Below are positions 20,501 to 24,229 of a stretch of DNA of 24,229 nucleotides, in pieces. Under the pieces are notes generated by a model, which was not told the DNA's origin, made no database searches, and saw only the letters and a program-made list of their open reading frames with translations. The DNA comes from Xenoacremonium recifei (Eukaryota > Ascomycota > Sordariomycetes > Hypocreales > Nectriaceae): the NCBI GenBank assembly GCA_012184525.1, contig WOFQ01000147.1, positions 1-24,229 of the forward strand. Reading direction: 5' to 3'. The stretch's first letter is position 1; each line of letters opens with the position of its first letter. Made by a program: the position numbers and the translations under genes.

Positions 20501-22240
20501 CCCTGTGTGCAGGTTCTCCTAGAGAGGGGAGCTTTTCATGATATATCCGGTCTTCTTGAGCAGGCTGTTATCAAGAATCGTGTCGAAGTTCTCAAAGCTC
20601 TGTTGGTCTACAATCCGACCGATATAGTATTGGGTGAGGCATTACACTCTGCAGCGATGGAGGGCAGTATAGAGCTATCCAATCTCCTTCTTGACGCAGG
20701 AACGGACAAAGACTACACAGACAATGCCGGAAATACAGCTCTAGGGCTAGCAGCATACTACGGTCACCGCTCGGTTGTTGAGCTCCTGCTTCTCAGAAGG
20801 GCGAATCTAGAATGCAAGGACGCGTCGGGCCGAACTGCGCTTTGCGATGCAGTGCGCAAGGGCTTCCCAGGAATTGTCAAGCTGCTTATTGACGCCGGCG
20901 CCGATGTCGCCGTGGAGGACAGCGATGGCAAAACTCCTCTTGATATGGTAGATGCAAAGGAGGAGGACATGTTTTTACTGCTATGGCGTTCCTTGTCCAG
21001 GGGACTCGGATCCAGCGAGAAACAAATTGAGTGTAACAAGCTTCTTCGGAAGGTGACCACCCAGGGCTCTTCGAAGCTCGTAGAACAGCTTCTCCATGAA
21101 GGCGCGGAAGTCTCGACAGCAGATCTTTCCGCGGCCGTGAGGGAAGGCCACGCTGAACTTGTCTCACTGTTGCTTAGATACGGAGCCGATCCCAACAGCG
21201 TAACGAGCGAAGAGCGTGGGCCACCCATCCATCTTGCAGCATATTTGGGCCACTGGGAAGTTGTCAAAGCGTTGTTGAAAGATGACTACCCCAACGGGAA
21301 AGCAGACGTCAACATGAAAGGGGGCTACTGGTGGAGCGCATTGTACGCATGCATCGAGGGAAAGACGACAAGCGATGAGAAACGAAAAATGATCGACTTA
21401 CTCGTACAATACGGCGCAGATATATTGGATTCGAGCGGGCCTAGTGGAACATTGCTACACTTGGCCGCGCAAAGATACCCCGAACTAGTTGAACCTCTGC
21501 TCCTGGATTACCGGGAAAAACTTTCTCCCAGTATACAGGACAAGGAAGGAAGGCTACCTGCACATTTCGCTGATCCGCGAGCCAATATGGTCATATTTGA
21601 CCAGATTATGAAGCCGGCCCTCGAAAAACCAGACAAACAAGGCCGGAAGCCAATTCATCTGGCGGCAGCCCGTGGTTCGATAAGAGCTATCGAGTATATA
21701 ATCGACGCCTCATCTTCGGGAGTGAAAGTGTTCTGCGAAAAAGATATTGATGGGTGGAATGTGCTGCACTGGGCTTGTCGACAAAGTGACTCCCTAGTTA
21801 TAGAGCGGATCCTGAAACTGGCAGCTAAGGACCACGCAGTGCAGCTCGAGCTATGCACCACGAAGGAGAGCCGTCAGGGTTGGTTGCCCTTTGACGTGGC
21901 AAGACGTCATGACAACGAGCGCTTTATTAACATGCTTCGATCTGCCAGAACAACTGCAAAGTCAGACAAGATGGGCGACATTGAAATGACTGAAGAGCTT
22001 GGCGAGACTTGGCAACGGAGAACGGCAAGTTGCGACAGTTGTTTTTGCGTAAGTCCAATTTTTCCAATACATTGTTTGATTCTCTATAATATCTTTAGAA
22101 GCTGACCCTTACACTCTGTATAGACAATATACGGGGAGCGCTACAGGTGCTTGACTTGCTTTGATTTTGACCTATGTTTTAAGTGTTTCAAGCATATTCA
22201 AAAGATTCATCAAGAGGGGCATAAGTTTGAAATGTTATAA
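17537..22240 (+). CDS. NLR-like protein: degenerate NACHT, ankyrin repeats, ZZ finger
   Basis: Two exons, 17537-22048 and 22124-22240, joined over a 75-nt GTAAGT...TATAG intron with a CTGAC branch site; 1542 aa. Residues 60-430 align by pattern with fungal NACHT modules: the WL...EPLIIQVPQ stretch (81-96) sits where the P-loop strand should be, VLLVGW (205-210) where Walker B should be, and a winged-helix-like part with TFRPLTLAELGAAT (365-378) and RLVHPNLRDLL (420-430) follows. The GxxGxGKS and acidic Walker B residues are missing, so ATP binding is unlikely. Residues 500-750 are helical and unassigned. About 755-1440 holds about 18 ankyrin repeats, many with TPLHLAA-type cores. The C terminus is a ZZ zinc finger: C1499, C1502, C1513, C1516, C1522, C1525, H1533, H1537. 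The second exon supplies six of these ligands. Such proteins are intracellular receptors or scaffolds in fungal non-self recognition. Start: first in-frame ATG after a stop at 17495, though an upstream exon is possible. The 5' end is the least certain part. Confidence 0.85.
22049..22123 (+). other. intron splitting the ZZ finger
   Basis: Donor GTAAGT at 22049 is ideal. The acceptor TATAG ends at 22123, after CTGAC at 22102-22106. Splicing is phase 0 and restores the CxxC pairs and the HxxxH end of a ZZ finger. If the intron is retained, translation runs 18 codons into it and stops at 22105, giving a protein with only the first cysteines of the finger. Confidence 0.85.
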
Positions 22241-22340
22241 GATATCTAGGCTGGGATATAAGGGATAGGATTGGAAGCCTTAGTTAGCTATAATCTTGTT
22301 ATAAGTTAGCTTGCGAGAGGGTAGTTATAATACAGTGTTG

Positions 22341-22604
22341 AATTGCATATGGCCTGTAATTCTTGTTAATTCAATTTCTTGCTGATTGAGCTATTTTCTG
22401 TGTAACCCCTCCTTTATAATAGATGCCTCCAGTAATGAGAATTGTTAGCAGCAACTACTGCTAAATTGCATATGGCCTGTAATTCTTATTGATTCCATTC
22501 TTCATGACCTAAGGCACCAAAGTGTCATAACCTAAGGCACCCAAGGTTAGGGTTAAGGTTAGGGTGGCCCCTCCAGTAATAAGAATTATTAGCAGCAGCT
22601 ACTG
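22341..22604. repeat. diverged tandem duplication with a different second spacer
   Basis: Two blocks each occur twice in the same order. Block A (AATTGCATATGGCCTGTAAT plus a tail) starts at 22341 and 22464. Block B (CTCCAGTAAT[GA]AGAATT, then a TTAGCAGC[AG] core) lies at 22425-22460 and 22569-22604. The units are about 120 and 141 bp. The spacer between A and B differs: the second unit carries a 23-bp-period repeat of ACCTAAGGCACC (22507 and 22530) and a telomere-like tract. It is non-coding and lies between the NLR-like gene and the Copia element. Confidence 0.7.
22545..22564 (+). repeat. short interstitial telomere-like tract
   Basis: GGTTAGGGTTAAGGTTAGGG contains two TTAGGG units, the usual fungal telomere repeat, separated by a one-base variant TTAAGG. 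It is far too short to be a telomere here. It could be a scar of break repair, a fragment of subtelomeric repeat, or chance. Confidence 0.5.
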
Positions 22605-22654
22605 ACAATTAATTGACTACTTTAGGATTTGGGTAAAGTATAAAACTGAAGTAT

Positions 22655-22785
22655 TAGCAATATTTATTTTAAAAACTATTAATAATTAGAATTATAATAT
22701 AATTAAATAAAAAAAATAATTAAAAATTTAATATAAATTAAAATATAATTTAATAATATTAAAATTTAATTTATATAATATTTTA
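22655..22785. other. AT-saturated patch at the Copia insertion site
   Basis: About 130 bp of nearly pure A and T directly before the Copia LTR, like the RIP-degraded blocks elsewhere in the window. The Copia element appears to have inserted into old mutated repeat DNA. Confidence 0.55.
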
Positions 22786-23096
22786 TGTCACAGGAATAGG
22801 CTGACGAGGCTGCGTCACATGACATCAATTGATGACAGGCTGGCCCTGAAGACAGCTGAAACACACACACACACACGTGTGAGACCGGAAGACTGGTCTT
22901 CCGGTATCGCTGACTGATATAACACACACCTCAAACAACTAACCATTTGATCAAATACTGGTGATCAAAGACCACTCACTTTGTCTCTACTTAACTAGCC
23001 TCTAGTCAGTCATTTAGTTAGAAATCAAGAGCTTTTATTTCCTCCAAGATCAAGAAAGAGGATCCATGTGACAGCTTGCTGTTCCTACCTGCCACA
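22786..23096 (+). repeat. probable 5' LTR of Copia element
   Basis: It starts TGTCACAGG, exactly where AT-saturated DNA ends, and finishes CCTGCCACA one base before the primer-binding site. The ends are imperfect inverted repeats (7 of 10 positions). Inside are an (AC)8 run at 22861-22876 and a 22-nt palindrome at 22884-22905. Without the second LTR in the window the limits are inferred. Confidence 0.65.
22884..22905. repeat. perfect palindrome in Copia LTR
   Basis: ACCGGAAGAC and GTCTTCCGGT are exact reverse complements around a 2-nt centre. About 57 bp upstream, CATCAATTGATG (22822-22833) is another perfect palindrome. Both lie in the part of the LTR where promoter elements are expected and may be dyad binding sites. 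Confidence 0.6.
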
Positions 23097-23097
23097 G

Positions 23098-23107
23098 TTA
23101 TGAGCCC
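23098..23107 (+). other. primer-binding site, initiator tRNA-Met anticodon arm
   Basis: TTATGAGCCC, one base after the LTR, is complementary to GGGCTCATAA in the anticodon stem-loop of eukaryotic initiator tRNA-Met. Drosophila copia and several fungal relatives prime from the 5' half of this tRNA after a cut in the anticodon loop, so this site suggests half-tRNA priming. The same match supports the LTR end and the Copia assignment. Confidence 0.7.
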
Positions 23108-23189
23108 GGTTTGCCCCTTCTGATCTCTCTATATCGATTAGACTGATTAGAAGACTACCTTCTACTGCGCAATACGGAATATAGTAGCT

Positions 23190-24229
23190 ATGGATCCTAT
23201 AGATCTAGATAGCTCTTCCCAGGTCAGTCTCAAAGGACCTGGTGATTGGAAACAATGGATTGGCATTATCCAGAAATATGCTACGACCCAGGGAGTCTGG
23301 GGATTTATTGATCCAACAAAGGATGACAAGCCGGAGCTGCAAAAGCCAGCCGAGCCTACCTTTCAATTGATCAATTCAGAGGCAACAAGTCTTGTTGACC
23401 TCACAATAGAGGAATTCAGAAGACTCGAATTCCTACACAGCAGCTACAGGGTAGAGTGCCAGTCATACAGAGACCAGCAAAAAGCCCTAGCTTCAATTCA
23501 ACAACACATCGTCAAGACCATTGGAAATTACTATGCAGTTATTTCCGATGAGCACGATATCGCGAAGGAACTCTCACTCCTTCAAGCTCGAGTCAAGCCC
23601 ACGGATTGGGCTCTCGAACAAGAAGTCCTAGATCGCTATCAAGCTATTCTAAGGGCCCCAAATCGATCCAGAATCGAAGACTGGATCACAAGCTGGCAGA
23701 AGGTCCTCACAGAGGCAAGGAAGATCAACCTTCCTGATGCTCAGGGACTTCGCCCTACCCGTCAATTCCTTCAAGCTATCAGTCCAATTAATTCGGCTTT
23801 TGCGGACTATTGGAACAACAAGCTAGAAGATATGGCCCAACTAGGCCCAGCTAACTGGGAAGTAACGTTTCCAGATGGACTCAAGATCAGTGAGCTCTTT
23901 GAGAAATCACTGAAGACCAAGAAAGCTAGCCCCAAAGGCAGCTTTACCAGCTTTCAAGGGGAACAAGCAGATGCCCCTCAATCAAACACAACGGCTTCAA
24001 AGGGACCAAGACCCAAGCCACAATGCATATGTGGAAAGAGGCATTGGTATCAAGAATGCTTCTACTATAACCCACAGATAAGAACACCAAATTGGAAGCC
24101 AGACCAGGATATTGAATCCAAGGTCAACAAGCTGCTAGAAAAGCCCTACATCAAAAGCAGGGTCGACAGGGTTCTTCAACGCCTAGCAAAACAGGACCAA
24201 GCATCCGCACAATCTGAAGAAGCTACAGA
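23190..24229 (+). CDS. Copia Gag (nucleocapsid), open to window edge
   Basis: ATG at 23190 opens a frame with no stop for 346 codons to the end of the window. The N-terminal two thirds is hydrophilic and mostly helical with conserved-looking tryptophans, as in the capsid-like part of Gag. After a Ser/Lys/Pro-rich linker comes a zinc knuckle of the form C-x-C-x3-H-x4-C (CICGKRHWYQEC, about residues 282-293). This shortened spacing differs from the retroviral C-x2-C-x4-H-x4-C and is, as I recall, usual in fungal Copia Gag. In the element, Gag packages the RNA and tRNA primer into virus-like particles. The frame probably continues into pol as a single polyprotein. No stop or frameshift is seen. 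Confidence 0.8.
   Translation, partial: MDPIDLDSSSQVSLKGPGDWKQWIGIIQKYATTQGVWGFIDPTKDDKPELQKPAEPTFQLINSEATSLVDLTIEEFRRLEFLHSSYRVECQSYRDQQKALASIQQHIVKTIGNYYAVISDEHDIAKELSLLQARVKPTDWALEQEVLDRYQAILRAPNRSRIEDWITSWQKVLTEARKINLPDAQGLRPTRQFLQAISPINSAFADYWNNKLEDMAQLGPANWEVTFPDGLKISELFEKSLKTKKASPKGSFTSFQGEQADAPQSNTTASKGPRPKPQCICGKRHWYQECFYYNPQIRTPNWKPDQDIESKVNKLLEKPYIKSRVDRVLQRLAKQDQASAQSEEAT

Larger units (their letters stand above)
22786..24229 (+). mobile_element. Copia-type LTR retrotransposon, 5' part
   Basis: Probable 5' LTR at 22786-23096, primer-binding site at 23098-23107 and an open gag frame from 23190. Its composition is normal, with no stops in over 1 kb of gag and no RIP-like damage, so the copy is young or has escaped mutation. 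Protease, integrase, reverse transcriptase and the 3' LTR would lie beyond the window. Confidence 0.75.

Noticed and set aside
20068..21267. Minus-strand frames of 132 and 167 codons inside the NLR-like gene
   Set aside because: They lie antisense to ankyrin repeats and are Ser/Arg-rich, as expected from reverse reading of these repeats.
22341..22604. CRISPR-like array
   Set aside because: Only two diverged unequal units in eukaryotic DNA; not direct repeats with uniform spacers.
23066..23073. GTGACA as the alternative 3' end of the Copia LTR
   Set aside because: It pairs perfectly with the TGTCAC start, but would leave the primer-binding site 24 nt away; the end at 23096 places it one base downstream as expected.

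Overview
The window looks like nuclear DNA of a filamentous ascomycete (Pezizomycotina; Eurotiales would fit, but I cannot fix the species). The signs are short introns of about 60-75 nt with GT...AG ends and CTAAC/CTGAC-like branch sites, long AT-saturated blocks in which transposon copies differ almost only by transitions (the footprint of repeat-induced point mutation, RIP), a short tract of TTAGGG-like units, and fungal protein families (ankyrin-subtilase, NACHT-like STAND protein with a ZZ finger, Copia gag).

Layout. 1-2190 is non-coding DNA of mixed composition with several hairpins and no gene I can support. 2190-11040 is an extremely AT-rich block. Most of it is one RIP-degraded LTR retrotransposon (2985-10074): two 176-bp LTRs, a perfect ATTAC target duplication, and a polypurine tract that places it on the minus strand. 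Nested in it is a 201-bp solo LTR (4833-5033) with its own perfect CTCTA target duplication and normal base composition, so it arrived after the host element was mutated.

11280-22240 holds three large intact genes. Gene A (11280-12218, +) encodes a 312-aa cytosolic protein that I assign, with moderate confidence, to the fungal gasdermin-like pore-forming family. Gene B (15763-12434, -; six exons by my model, 998 aa) encodes an ankyrin-repeat protein ending in an intracellular subtilisin-like (S8) protease with a complete Asp/His/Ser triad. A and B are convergent, with 215 bp between stop codons. Gene C (17537-22240, +; two exons, 1542 aa) is NLR-like: a NACHT/winged-helix region whose Walker A and B motifs are erased, about 18 ankyrin repeats, and a C-terminal ZZ zinc finger completed only after splicing. 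B and C are divergent across 1.8 kb that contains another small AT-rich relic.

How they may work together (inference). In Podospora anserina the gasdermin-like HET-Q1 is cut by the neighbouring subtilase HET-Q2 to trigger cell death during non-self recognition. A and B have the same two-part logic, with the ankyrin repeats on the protease as a possible sensor. Gene C is a plausible further regulator. The locus would be a candidate cell-death/incompatibility module lying between transposon islands.

22340-22605 holds a diverged tandem duplication whose second unit carries telomere-like repeats, followed by an AT-rich patch. From 22786 to the end is the start of an unmutated Copia element: probable 5' LTR, a primer-binding site matching the anticodon arm of initiator tRNA-Met, and a gag frame that stays open to the window edge.
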